The position numbers and the translations under genes were made by a program. Source: Pseudooceanicola marinus (GTDB lineage Bacteria > Pseudomonadota > Alphaproteobacteria > Rhodobacterales > Rhodobacteraceae). From it: DNA of 64,000 bases. The notes under the pieces were generated by a model. That model saw nothing but the letters and a program-made list of their open reading frames with translations, searched no databases and had not been told where the DNA came from. Of the stretch, positions 45,307-53,827 are shown piece after piece. Within the stretch, counting starts at the first letter, position 1. Each line of letters begins with the position of its first letter. The DNA lies in the NCBI RefSeq assembly GCF_020177265.1, contig NZ_JAIVMC010000003.1, positions 434,001 to 498,000 on the forward strand, given 5' to 3'.

Positions 45307-46584
45307 ATGCTGTCGCAGCTCATGCAGGCAGGGCTTAATCCGACGGTGCGTTCGGCGCCGCTGACAGGCGGCGAGCCGGTGGAGCATTGGACGGAAGAGG
45401 CTGCGGTCCTGCCGCAGCATCGCGAACATCTGCGTGTCGACATGGTCGTGCGGGAAGGCGAGGCCGTGGCCGGTGGTGCGCCCGTGGCTCGCCTGCGGGA
45501 CCACCCGGAGATCGCCCTGGTGGCGCCGATGCCCGGCCGTGTGGCGAAGGTGCACCTCGGCCCTGGGCGACAGCTGCATGAGATCGTGCTGTTCCGCGAT
45601 GCGGGCGGAGACATGCGCCGCCATGACACCCAGGCAGCCGGGGCGGGCGATGGCAGTGCGCTGCGGACCCTGCTGCAGGACAGCGGACTATGGCGACAGT
45701 TCCGCGCCCGGCCTTTCGGCCGGATGCCCGCCCCTGGGGCCGTCCCGGCAGCGATTCTGGTCATGGCCGCGGACAGCCGTCCCCTGGCGCCCAACCCGCT
45801 GGCGATGCTGGAAGGGCGCGGGGAGGACCTGATGCGCGGGCTCGCCGCGCTTGGTCACCTGACCGAGGGGCCGGTCTACCTGTGTCAGCGCCGCGGCCCC
45901 GCGCTGGCCGGGCCGGGCGCGGTCGAAGGGCGGCTACGCCTGCTGCGCAGCGGGCCGCGTCACCCGCAGGGCCTGGCGGGGCACCAGTTGCATCATCATC
46001 ACCCGGCGTCCGTCGAAGCCCCGGTCTGGGACATCCACGCCGAGGATGTGGCCGACCTCGGTACGCTGCTGGAGACCGGCCTGCGCCCCGCGCTGCGCAC
46101 CGTTTCGGTGACCGGCCCGGCCCTGAGCGAGGCGCGGCTGCTGCGTTGCCAGGACGGGGCGCATCTGGCCGGGCTGTGCCACGGGCTGACCGTGCCGGGG
46201 CCGCATGATCTGGTGTCGGGCTCGGCGCTGGACGGGCACAGGGCGGTCTGGCTGGCGCCGCGGGATCGGCAGCTGTCGGTGATGACCCATCACCATGGCG
46301 CGCCCCGGGGCCACTGGTTCCGCAACGCGCTCAGCCGGGCCGCGCGGCCCGTGCCGCTGATCCCCACGGCCGCGCTGGAACAGGCTCTTGGCGGGGCCCT
46401 GCCGGCCGTCGCGCTGCTGCGGGCCCTGTCGGCCGGCGATGACGAGACCTTGGCGAAGCTGGGCGGCCTGACCCTGCTGGAAGAGGACCTGGCCCTGGCC
46501 GACTACGTCACCGGGGCCGAGCCACGGCTGTCCGCGCTCCTGCGCGGGGCGCTTGATCGGATCGCGGCGGAGGAGGGGGCATGA
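45307..46584 (+). CDS. nqrA: Nqr complex subunit A (divergent)
   Basis: 425 residues, near the normal ~445. Recognisable NqrA segments include a barrel-sandwich stretch (VREGEAVAGGAPVARLRDHPEIALVAPMPGRVAKVHLGPG), RARPFGRMPAPGAVPAAILVMAADSRPLAPNP and HLTEGPVYLCQRRG. The usual N-terminal GLDLPI.G motif is replaced by MQAGLNPTVRSAPLTGGEPV, so this is a divergent member. NqrA is the cytoplasmic subunit near the quinone site in canonical Nqr. First gene of the operon; overlaps nqrB as ATGA. Confidence 0.88.
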   Translation: MLSQLMQAGLNPTVRSAPLTGGEPVEHWTEEAAVLPQHREHLRVDMVVREGEAVAGGAPVARLRDHPEIALVAPMPGRVAKVHLGPGRQLHEIVLFRDAGGDMRRHDTQAAGAGDGSALRTLLQDSGLWRQFRARPFGRMPAPGAVPAAILVMAADSRPLAPNPLAMLEGRGEDLMRGLAALGHLTEGPVYLCQRRGPALAGPGAVEGRLRLLRSGPRHPQGLAGHQLHHHHPASVEAPVWDIHAEDVADLGTLLETGLRPALRTVSVTGPALSEARLLRCQDGAHLAGLCHGLTVPGPHDLVSGSALDGHRAVWLAPRDRQLSVMTHHHGAPRGHWFRNALSRAARPVPLIPTAALEQALGGALPAVALLRALSAGDDETLAKLGGLTLLEEDLALADYVTGAEPRLSALLRGALDRIAAEEGA

Positions 46585-47402
46585 TGCGCGGCATCTGGGA
46601 TCGTGAAACCGTGGCCCTGCTGCTGCTGGCGGCGCTGATGCCGCTGGCGCTGGCCTGGCTGTGGTACGGTGGGATCGAGGCGGCGGGTCGGCTGGCGCTG
46701 ACCCTGCTGGTCTCGGGCCTCTGGCACCTGATCTTCATGCTGGCCCGGGCCCAGCCTCCCAGCTTTGCCGGCGCCCTGACGGCGCTGGCCGTGGCCATGC
46801 TGGCGCCCGAGGATCTGGGGATCTTCCGCCTGGTCATGGGCATCAGCTTCGGCACCGTGATGGGGGAGCTGGTCTTCGGCGGCTGGGGGCGCAATGTCGT
46901 CAATCCGGCGACGATCACCCTGGCCTTCCTTGGCTTCGGCTTCCCGGCGGCGCCCTGGCCTGACTTCGTGCTGCCGGTTGCCTGGGCGGCGATCCCGGCG
47001 GCGGGGCTGGGGATCCTGCTGGGCGTGATATCGGGGCGCATCATCGCGGGGGCGCTGCTGGCGGCGCTGTTGGCCTGGGCGATCCCGGGCGGGGCCTGGC
47101 CCGCGGGGCTGGAAAAGGTGCTGCCGGTGGCCTGGATCGGGCTGATCCTGCTGGTCTGCGACCCCGTCGCCAGCGCCGCCACGCGGCCCGGTCGCTGGGG
47201 CAACGGCCTGCTTTACGGCGCGCTGATCGTGCTGTTCGCCACCGGCTGGGACGGCGGGGCGCCGGTGCAGATCACCGTTTCCGCCGCCCTTCTGGCCTCT
47301 CTCGCCGCCCCCATCCTGGACGAAGCCGCCATCGCGCTGTGGCGCGCAAGACGCCATCGCGCGCTGGCGCGCAAGACGGAGGACACATCTTGGCTGACCT
47401 GA
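46581..47402 (+). CDS. nqrB: Nqr complex subunit B, shortened and without the FMN-threonine loop
   Basis: 273 residues against about 400-415 in canonical NqrB. Conserved parts are present: GISFGTVMGELVFGGWGRNVVNPATI (about 86-112), ISGRIIAGALLA (about 149), and LLVCDPVASAATRPGRWGNGLLYG. Between residues ~115 and ~149 only a short segment (PAAPWPDFVLPVAWAAIPAAG) replaces a much longer stretch that in Vibrio NqrB contains SGAT with the covalently flavinylated threonine. No SGAT, TGAT or DxxSGA motif occurs anywhere in the protein. The N-terminal cytoplasmic segment is also missing. The reading frame is intact and tightly coupled on both sides, so this is not a frameshift. Confidence 0.9.
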   Translation: MMRGIWDRETVALLLLAALMPLALAWLWYGGIEAAGRLALTLLVSGLWHLIFMLARAQPPSFAGALTALAVAMLAPEDLGIFRLVMGISFGTVMGELVFGGWGRNVVNPATITLAFLGFGFPAAPWPDFVLPVAWAAIPAAGLGILLGVISGRIIAGALLAALLAWAIPGGAWPAGLEKVLPVAWIGLILLVCDPVASAATRPGRWGNGLLYGALIVLFATGWDGGAPVQITVSAALLASLAAPILDEAAIALWRARRHRALARKTEDTSWLT

Positions 47403-48187
47403 ACCCCTTCTCGGCCTGGCGCCGTCTGCTGGCCCTGCCGAATGAAAGCCGGACCAAGACAGTGCTGGTGGCCTTCCTGGTCTCCGCCTGCTGCGCGGTG
47501 ATGGTCAGCGGCGCCACCGTCGTCCTGCGCCCGATCCAGGCGGCCAACCGCGCCGCCGAGGAACAGGCGCGGCTATCGGCGCTGGTGGCGGGCATCCCCG
47601 GCATGTCGACGCTGCTGGAACAATCGGGCGGCGCCCTGTCGACGGTGGTGATCGACCTGGACACCGGCCGCGCGGCGACCGAGGTGAGCCCGGCGACGCT
47701 GGAAACCACCCTGGCCGATGCCGGCAACTGGACGGTGCTGGACCCAGGCGCCGACATCGCGGGCCTCGTGCAGCGTCCCGATTACGCGCAGATCTACCTG
47801 CTGCGCAGCGAGGGCGAGGTGTCCCTGCTGCTGCTGCCCTTCAGCGGGCAGGGCTACAACGGGCGCATCGACGGCATCCTGGCCCTGAAGGGCGACATGC
47901 ACACCATCGCCGGGCTGACCATCACCGGCCAGTCCGAAACCCCCGGCCTCGGCGCCCGGATCGAGGAACCGGCCTGGCAGGCGTCCTTCAACGGGGTGGA
48001 GACCACGGATGACAGCGGCGAGATCCGCTTTGCCGTCGCCCGTGGCCCGGCCTCGACCGAGTATGAGGTCGACGGGATCACCGGCGCCACCCGCACCTCC
48101 TCGGCGATGACGCGCATCATCCGCTTCTGGCTGGGCGAGGAGGGCTATGGCCCGCTGATCGAGGCCGTCCGGCGCGGGGAGTTCTGA
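47390..48187 (+). CDS. nqrC: Nqr complex subunit C, FMN-binding
   Basis: 265 residues, TTG start at 47390 after ACGGAGGACAC, overlapping nqrB by 13 bp. One N-terminal membrane helix (VLVAFLVSACCAVMVSGATVVL), then a periplasmic FMN-binding domain with GYNGRIDGILALKGDMHTIAGLTITG and TPGLGARI. The flavinylation motif is DGITGATRTSSAM, fitting the ApbE target pattern D-x-x-(S/T)-G-A-T. It carries FMN on the periplasmic side and, in canonical Nqr, passes electrons to the NqrB FMN. Confidence 0.93.
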   Translation: MADLNPFSAWRRLLALPNESRTKTVLVAFLVSACCAVMVSGATVVLRPIQAANRAAEEQARLSALVAGIPGMSTLLEQSGGALSTVVIDLDTGRAATEVSPATLETTLADAGNWTVLDPGADIAGLVQRPDYAQIYLLRSEGEVSLLLLPFSGQGYNGRIDGILALKGDMHTIAGLTITGQSETPGLGARIEEPAWQASFNGVETTDDSGEIRFAVARGPASTEYEVDGITGATRTSSAMTRIIRFWLGEEGYGPLIEAVRRGEF

Positions 48188-48190
48188 GCC

Positions 48191-48853
48191 ATGACCGCGC
48201 CGTCCCCTCTCTGGTCCACCTTCACCGATCCGCTGGTGCGGCAGAACCCTGTGACCCTTCAGATCCTCGGCATCTGTTCGGCCCTGGCGGTCACCACCTC
48301 GATGCCCACGGCGCTGACCATGGCGGCCTCGCTGACCACGGTGCTGGTGCTGTCGGCGGGGATCATCAGCCTGATCCGGCGGCATATCCCCGACACCATC
48401 CGGCTGATCGTGCAGATCGTCATCGTCGCCTCGCTGGTGATCGTCATCGACCAGCTGTTGCAGGCCTATCTGTTCGAGATCAGCCAGAGCCTGTCGGTCT
48501 TCGTCAGCCTGATCACCACCAACTGCCTCGTGCTGGGCCGCACCGAGAGCTTCGCGCGGCTGAACCCGCCGGGCCGCTCGATGATCGACGCGCTCGGCAA
48601 CGGGCTGGGCTATTCGCTGATCCTGTGCCTTGTTGGCGCTCTGCGGGAACTGTTCGGCGCGGGCAGCCTGATGGGCCTGCAGGTGCTGCCGCTGGTTGAA
48701 CAGGGCGGCTGGTTCACGCCGCTGGCGCTGATGCTGCTGGCGCCCTCGGCCTTCTTCATCCTGGGCGGGCTGGTCTGGGCCATCCGCTCGATCTGGCCAG
48801 ACCAGGCGGAGGCGCCCGACACGGTGCCGCCCGAGGTGGAGGAGGGCGCGTGA
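48191..48853 (+). CDS. nqrD: Nqr complex subunit D
   Basis: 220 residues with six predicted membrane helices. Two half-channel cysteines are retained: ILGICSALAVTTS and LITTNCLVLGR, corresponding to the NqrD cysteines that with NqrE bind the intramembrane iron or [2Fe-2S] centre. RESFA-like TESFARLNPPGRSMIDALGNGLGY is typical. The acidic tail extends about 15 residues beyond Vibrio NqrD. Confidence 0.94.
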   Translation: MTAPSPLWSTFTDPLVRQNPVTLQILGICSALAVTTSMPTALTMAASLTTVLVLSAGIISLIRRHIPDTIRLIVQIVIVASLVIVIDQLLQAYLFEISQSLSVFVSLITTNCLVLGRTESFARLNPPGRSMIDALGNGLGYSLILCLVGALRELFGAGSLMGLQVLPLVEQGGWFTPLALMLLAPSAFFILGGLVWAIRSIWPDQAEAPDTVPPEVEEGA

Positions 48854-49464
48854 TGGCAGACCTCTGGTCCCTCTTCCTGTCGGCGGCCTTTGTCGAGAAC
48901 CTGCCGCTGACCCTGTTCCTCGGCCTTTGCACCTTCCTGGCGCTGTCGAAACGGCCCGAGACGGCCGTGGGCCTGGGTATCGCCATGATTGCGGTCATGG
49001 GCGTGACGGTGCCGCTGAACCAGGTGATCTACACCGCCGTGCTGGCCCCCGGCGCCTGGGCCTGGGCGGGCTACCCTGAAATGGACCTCTCCTACCTCAG
49101 CCTGGTGGCCTTCATCGGGGTCATCGCGGCCATCGTGCAGCTGCTGGAAATGCTGCTGGACCGCTTCTTGCCCAAGGTCCACGCGGCCTTCGGGGTCTTC
49201 CTGCCGCTTCTGACGGTGCAATGCGCCATCCTGGCGGGCAGCCTCTTCATGGTCGAACGCAACTATGACCTGGCCGAAAGCTTCGTCTTCGGGATCGGCG
49301 GCGGCACGGGCTTTGCCATCTCGGTCATCATGCTCTCGGCAATCCGAGCGCGGCTGGCCTATGCCGACCTGCCCGCGGGGCTGCGGGGTCTGGGCATCAC
49401 CTTCATCCTGGCCGGGCTGATGTCGCTCGGCTTCTCCTCCTTCGCACAGATGGCCGCGCAATGA
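48853..49464 (+). CDS. nqrE: Nqr complex subunit E
   Basis: 203 residues, six membrane helices. Cysteines in FLGLCTFLALSKR and LLTVQCAILAGS (usually TVNCAI) complete the intramembrane cluster site with NqrD. GGGTGFAISVIMLSAIRARL is a family signature. ATG 48853 overlaps the nqrD stop by one base (TGATG). Confidence 0.94.
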   Translation: MADLWSLFLSAAFVENLPLTLFLGLCTFLALSKRPETAVGLGIAMIAVMGVTVPLNQVIYTAVLAPGAWAWAGYPEMDLSYLSLVAFIGVIAAIVQLLEMLLDRFLPKVHAAFGVFLPLLTVQCAILAGSLFMVERNYDLAESFVFGIGGGTGFAISVIMLSAIRARLAYADLPAGLRGLGITFILAGLMSLGFSSFAQMAAQ

Positions 49465-50693
49465 CCGACGAGATCCTCCTCGCCTCCCTCATCGTTGTCC
49501 TGCTGGTGGTGGGGCTGACCCTGGGCCTGCTGCTGGCGCGGCGGCGACTGGTGCCGCAGGGGGGCATCACCATCACCGTGAATGGCACGAAGGAGATCGA
49601 GGCACACCGCAGCGACCGCCTGCTGGGGGTGCTGCATGGCGCCGGCATCGGCATTCCGGCGGGCTGTGGCGGGTCGGGCACCTGCGGGCTCTGCCGCGTG
49701 GTGGTCGAGGGGGAGGGCGCAGGCGAGGCGGGCGCGACCGAACGTGGCATCCTGTCGGCGGCGGAACGCAAGGCGGGCAAGCGGCTGGCCTGCCAGACGC
49801 AGCTGCGCGGCCCCTGTTCCGTCACCGTCCCGGAGGATTTCCTGTCGGGCGGCGGCGGCTTTGAATGCACCGTGGTTTCGAACCGCATGATGGCCCCGCT
49901 GATCCGCGAACTGGTGCTGGAGCTGCCCAAGGGGCACGACTTCAACTTCCGCGCCGGGGGCTTCATGCAGCTGAACGCGCCGCCCTACAGCCTGAACTTC
50001 GCCGAGATGCCGGTGGATGAGACCTTCCGCGCCGCCTGGCACCAGGCCCGCTGGGACAGCCTGACCTCGGAGATCGACGATCAGGTGACCCGCGCCTATT
50101 CCATCGCCTCGCGCCCGGAGGATACCGCAGCCGGCCGTGTCGTCTTCAACATCCGTCTGGCGGTGCCGCCTGCGGGCCGCGAGGAAGAGATCCCGCCGGG
50201 GCAGGTGTCGTCCTGGCTCTTCGCCCGCCAGCCGGGCGACGTTGTCGAGGTGTCGGGCCCGTTTGGCGAGATCCATGTGCAGGACACCACCTCGGACATG
50301 GTCTTCATCGGCGGCGGCGTCGGCATGGCACCGCTGCGCGCGATGATCCACGAACAGATCGGGGCCGGGACCACGCGCAAGATGCGCTATTTCTACGGTG
50401 CGCGGTCGGTGGCGGATCTGTTCTACGTCGAGGAATTCGACGCCATCGCCGACGCGCACCCGAACTTCGACTGGACACCGGCCCTGTCGGACCCCGCGCC
50501 GGGCGACCGCTGGACCGGGGCCACGGGATTCATCCACGAGACGGTGATGCGCGCCATGCAGGGCCACCCTGCGCCCGAGGACTGCGAATACTACCTCTGC
50601 GGCCCGCCGGTCATGATCTCGGCCGTGCTGGCCACGCTGGAACGGCTCGGGGTCGAGCCGGAGAACATCTACAAGGACGATTTCGGAGCCTGA
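49461..50693 (+). CDS. nqrF: Nqr complex subunit F, NADH-oxidising
   Basis: 410 residues. N-terminal helix (LLASLIVVLLVVGLTLGLLLA), a [2Fe-2S] ferredoxin domain with GCGGSGTCGLCRV and a later Cys in LACQTQ, an FAD domain with RAYSIASRPED, and an NAD domain with FIGGGVGMAPLRAMI and YYLCGPPVM. It ends YKDDFGA, as in canonical NqrF. All cofactor motifs are intact, so the complex should accept electrons from NADH. Confidence 0.96.
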   Translation: MTDEILLASLIVVLLVVGLTLGLLLARRRLVPQGGITITVNGTKEIEAHRSDRLLGVLHGAGIGIPAGCGGSGTCGLCRVVVEGEGAGEAGATERGILSAAERKAGKRLACQTQLRGPCSVTVPEDFLSGGGGFECTVVSNRMMAPLIRELVLELPKGHDFNFRAGGFMQLNAPPYSLNFAEMPVDETFRAAWHQARWDSLTSEIDDQVTRAYSIASRPEDTAAGRVVFNIRLAVPPAGREEEIPPGQVSSWLFARQPGDVVEVSGPFGEIHVQDTTSDMVFIGGGVGMAPLRAMIHEQIGAGTTRKMRYFYGARSVADLFYVEEFDAIADAHPNFDWTPALSDPAPGDRWTGATGFIHETVMRAMQGHPAPEDCEYYLCGPPVMISAVLATLERLGVEPENIYKDDFGA

Positions 50694-50696
50694 GCC

Positions 50697-51683
50697 ATGC
50701 AAAGCGACTTCTCGAAACGACCGACCCGCCGCGCCCTGCTGGGCGGGGCCGCCGCGACCCTGGCCCTGCCGGGTCTGTTGCGCGCCGGCACCCGCGCGGT
50801 GGAAACGCTGAGCGGCCCGGCCTTCGGCACCAGCTGGCAGGTCACCTTGCCCGCGGGGCGGGGGATAGAGACGCTGCGCGCCCCGATCATGGATCTGCTG
50901 GCCGGGATCGACAGGCAGATGTCGCCCTGGCGCGCCGACAGCGACATCAGCCGCTTCAACGCCGCCGGGCCGGGCACCTGTGCGCTGCCCGCCGAGACGC
51001 TGGCAGTGACCCGCGCAGCGCTGGCGCTGGCCGAGCGGAGCGGCGGGCATTTCGACCCCACGGTCGGCCCGCAGGTCGCCCGCTGGGGCTTTGGCCCCAT
51101 TGCGGGTGATGGCGCGGCTGACTGGCACGGGCTGACGGCGGACGACGGCGCCGTCATCAAGGCCCGGGCCGGTCTGACGCTGGATCTCTGTGGCATTGCC
51201 AAGGGCCTCGCGCTGGACCGGATGGTGGCGCTGGTTCGGGAAGTGGGCCACGATGATCTGCTGATCGACCTGGGCGGAGAACTGGCCGCGCGCGGACGGC
51301 ACCCCGAGGGGCGCGCCTGGCAGGTGGCGGTGGAGGATCCGCGCCCCGAGACCACCGGCCTTGCGGGCATCCTGTCGCTGACCGGTGCCGTTGCGACCTC
51401 CGGCCTGAAGACGCAGAGCTATACCTTGGACGGCGCCCGCTACGGCCATATCATCGACCCGGAGACCGGCGCGCCCGTGGCGTCCGGCCCGTTGTCGGTT
51501 TCGGTTCTGGGGGCCTCCGCGATGGAGGCCGACGGCTGGGCCACCGCACTTTTCGCTGCAGGCGCCGCGGGACCCGCTCTGGCCCGCCGCGCCGGGATCG
51601 ATGCGCTGTTTGTCAGCGCCGCGCCGGTCGGGCTGACGTCCGAGACCACCGGCACCTTCGCCACCCATCTGAAAGGGGCCTGA
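50697..51683 (+). CDS. apbE: FAD:protein FMN transferase
   Basis: 328 residues. A twin-arginine-like leader (TRRALLGGAAATLALPGLL) suggests export to the periplasm, where NqrC is flavinylated. ApbE motifs: GTSWQVTL, DRQMSPWRADSDISRFN, LDLCGIAKGLALD, LLIDLGGELAARG, and HIIDPETGAPVASG for Mg2+. Located inside the nqr operon; given the NqrB loss, NqrC is its only evident target here. Confidence 0.95.
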   Translation: MQSDFSKRPTRRALLGGAAATLALPGLLRAGTRAVETLSGPAFGTSWQVTLPAGRGIETLRAPIMDLLAGIDRQMSPWRADSDISRFNAAGPGTCALPAETLAVTRAALALAERSGGHFDPTVGPQVARWGFGPIAGDGAADWHGLTADDGAVIKARAGLTLDLCGIAKGLALDRMVALVREVGHDDLLIDLGGELAARGRHPEGRAWQVAVEDPRPETTGLAGILSLTGAVATSGLKTQSYTLDGARYGHIIDPETGAPVASGPLSVSVLGASAMEADGWATALFAAGAAGPALARRAGIDALFVSAAPVGLTSETTGTFATHLKGA

Positions 51684-51684
51684 G

Positions 51685-51855
51685 ATGGAACTTTTCCTCG
51701 TCCTCGCCATCTTCCTGCTGGCCGCCGGGGGCCTGGCCCTGGGCCTGGCCTTTGGGCGCGATCCCGTCCAGACCTCCTGCGGCGGCGCCGCGAAATGCGG
51801 CCGCGCCTGCGAGGTCTGTCCTAACCGGATCGCCGCGATGGAGGAGGAGGCATGA
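51685..51855 (+). CDS. nqrM: NqrM maturation factor
   Basis: 56 residues. One N-terminal membrane helix (LFLVLAIFLLAAGGLALGLAFG) is followed by four cysteines in SCGGAAKCGRACEVCP, the DUF539/NqrM signature. NqrM delivers iron to the NqrD/NqrE intramembrane site during assembly. Its presence argues that the intramembrane iron centre is functional. The ATG follows the apbE stop by 1 bp, and the TGA overlaps the next start as ATGA. Confidence 0.88.
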   Translation: MELFLVLAIFLLAAGGLALGLAFGRDPVQTSCGGAAKCGRACEVCPNRIAAMEEEA

Positions 51856-52247
51856 GCACCGAGGCCCGCGTCTCCGTCCTGATGCAGACCGACTGGGTGG
51901 AAGTGACGCCCGAAACGCCCATGCGCCGCGCCGCCGCCCTTCTGGTCGAGGGGCGGGCCGCGGCCGCTGCGGTGGTCGACGACGAGGGGCTGCTGGTCGG
52001 CATCCTCAGCCAGAAGGACTGTTTCCGGCCCGCGCTCTATGCCTCCTACTACCAGGAATGGAAGGGCAACGTGGCCGAGAACATGAGCCGGGGGGCCATC
52101 ACCTGCAACGCCGAGGATGACCTGATCTCGGTCGCTGAGGCCTTCACCAACTGCCCGCACCGGGTCTTCCCGGTGGTGGAGGAGGGGCGCGTGGTGGGCA
52201 TGCTGCGCCGCTCCGACGTGCTGGCGGCGCTGATGGACATGGGCTGA
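51852..52247 (+). CDS. CBS-pair protein of the nqr operon
   Basis: 131 residues, two CBS domains and little else: TDWVEVTPETPMRRAAALLVEGRAAAAAVVDDEGLLVGILSQKD, then ISVAEAFTNCPHRVFPVVEEGRVVGMLRRSDVL. CBS pairs bind adenine nucleotides. As the last gene of nqrABCDEF-apbE-nqrM, it may tune the complex to energy charge. This gene is not part of canonical nqr operons. Confidence 0.88.
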   Translation: MSTEARVSVLMQTDWVEVTPETPMRRAAALLVEGRAAAAAVVDDEGLLVGILSQKDCFRPALYASYYQEWKGNVAENMSRGAITCNAEDDLISVAEAFTNCPHRVFPVVEEGRVVGMLRRSDVLAALMDMG

Positions 52248-52339
52248 GACGGGGGAGAGACGGGCGGGCGCGCTTTGCGCCTTGCCGGTCTCCACCGGAT
52301 CGGGTAGCCCGGCAAGCTCTTCCGACGCAGGAGCTTTCC

Positions 52340-53584
52340 ATGTCCGCCCCCGATCCCGTCCTGGCAATCGATTTCGGCACCTCCAATTCCGCTGCGGCGA
52401 TCCTGGAGGGAGGCACGCTACGCCGCATCGCCATCGAGGCGGGCGAGGAAACCCTGCCGACGGCGGTCTTCTTCGACAGTGATACCGGCGCCATGCTGAT
52501 CGGCGCGGCGGCGGCGGAGGCGCTGATCGCCGGCGACGAGGGGCGCTACATGCGGGCGCTGAAGTCCGTGCTGGGCACCAGCCTGTTCCACGAAAAACGG
52601 CTGGTCGGCGGCAAGCGCCGCACCCTGGCCGAGATCGTCACGGCCTTCCTGGTGGCGGTGAAGAACCGCGCCGAGGCAGAGACGGGCCGGACCTTCACCC
52701 GCGCGCTGTCGGGTCGCCCGGTGCATTTTCACAGCAACGACCCAGAGCGTGATGCCCAGGCCGAGGCGGACCTGCGCGGCTGCTATGCCGCCGCCGGGTT
52801 CGAGGAGGTCCAGTTCATGTTCGAGCCCGAGGCCGCGGCCCTGGCCAGCCTGGGCGATGGCCACCCGGGCGAGGTCGGGTTGATCGTCGATATCGGCGGC
52901 GGCACCTCGGATTTCACCCTGTTCCGGGCCGAGGGCAACGGAATCGGCATCATCGCCAGCCACGGCATCCGCCTGGGCGGCACGGATTTCGACCACGCGG
53001 TGTCGATGACCCATGCCATGCCCGAACTGGGTCTTGGCGGAGAGCTGCGCCGCACCTTCGGCGAGGGGCTGCTGCCGGTGCCGAAGCCGATCTACGTGGA
53101 CCTGGCGACCTGGGCCAAGATCCCCTTCCTCTACACCGCCGAGACCGCCCGCGCCGTGGCTGACATGGAGGCCCATGCGGTGGATGCCGCCCGCATGGCG
53201 CGCCTGGCCACGGTGATCGAGGACCAGTTGGGGCATGAGCTGGCCTTCGCGGTGGAACGCGGCAAGATCGGCGCCAACGGCCGCGAGGGGGCCGGGCAGA
53301 TCGACATGGGGATGGTGGAACGCGGCCTGACGGTGCGCACCACCGCCGGGTCGGTCAATGCGGCGCTTTCGGAGGCGCGCGAGGCCTTGCGTGGCGCGAT
53401 CTACGACACGCTGGTGGCGGGGGGCGTGGCGCCGGGGCAGGTGAGTTCCGTGATCCTCGTCGGCGGGTCGTCCCTCATGGGGCTGGTGCAGGAAGAGGCG
53501 CAGGGGATCTGCCCGGGCGCCAAGCTGCGCCGGTCCGAGGCCTTTACGGCCGTTGTGGATGGGCTGGCCCTGGCCACGGCCTGA
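52340..53584 (+). CDS. YegD-like Hsp70-family ATPase
   Basis: 414 residues, an actin-like ATPase without the DnaK substrate-binding domain. Nucleotide motifs: AIDFGTSNSAAAI (phosphate 1), DIGGGTSDFTLF (phosphate 2) and ILVGGSSLMGLV (adenosine). EPEAAALASL and GGTDFDHAVS are as in YegD and HscC-like proteins. Probably a specialised chaperone of unknown client; 92 bp after the CBS gene, so it may not be part of the nqr operon. Confidence 0.9.
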   Translation: MSAPDPVLAIDFGTSNSAAAILEGGTLRRIAIEAGEETLPTAVFFDSDTGAMLIGAAAAEALIAGDEGRYMRALKSVLGTSLFHEKRLVGGKRRTLAEIVTAFLVAVKNRAEAETGRTFTRALSGRPVHFHSNDPERDAQAEADLRGCYAAAGFEEVQFMFEPEAAALASLGDGHPGEVGLIVDIGGGTSDFTLFRAEGNGIGIIASHGIRLGGTDFDHAVSMTHAMPELGLGGELRRTFGEGLLPVPKPIYVDLATWAKIPFLYTAETARAVADMEAHAVDAARMARLATVIEDQLGHELAFAVERGKIGANGREGAGQIDMGMVERGLTVRTTAGSVNAALSEAREALRGAIYDTLVAGGVAPGQVSSVILVGGSSLMGLVQEEAQGICPGAKLRRSEAFTAVVDGLALATA

Positions 53585-53587
53585 GCG

Positions 53588-53824
53588 CTACAGCCCCGCC
53601 AACCGGTGCAGCGTGTCGCGGAGCGCGCCGAAGAGGTCGGGCAGGCCCATGGCCGCCTTCAGATCCTTGCCCCAGAAGACCGCATCCAGCAGCGGGTCCA
53701 TCAGCGCATCGGGCAAGGGCAGCTCGAAGGCCCAGTCGACGATCCGCTCGCCCGAAAAGGCCCAGAGCAGGACCAGCGCGGCGCTGAGGGTGAGGAAGAA
53801 ACGCAGGTTGCGGGCCATCGTCAT
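53588..53824 (-). CDS. Small membrane protein of the O-acetylation operon
   Basis: 78 residues with one N-terminal membrane helix (LRFFLTLSAALVLLWAFSGE) and an amphipathic remainder. No family recognised. It starts 3 bp after the MBOAT stop and shares its codon bias, so it is very probably a genuine last gene of that operon. Confidence 0.75.
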   Translation of the reverse strand: MTMARNLRFFLTLSAALVLLWAFSGERIVDWAFELPLPDALMDPLLDAVFWGKDLKAAMGLPDLFGALRDTLHRLAGL

Positions 53825-53827
53825 CCC

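Noticed and set aside
46581-47402. Frameshifted or truncated nqrB as explanation for its short length
   Set aside because: Start overlaps nqrA as ATGA, the end overlaps nqrC, and family motifs on both sides of the missing loop are in one frame. The deletion is internal and clean, so an indel error is unlikely.
49359-52367. 1002-residue open frame antisense to nqrF-apbE-CBS
   Set aside because: Shadow of three well-supported genes on the plus strand; no motif of its own.
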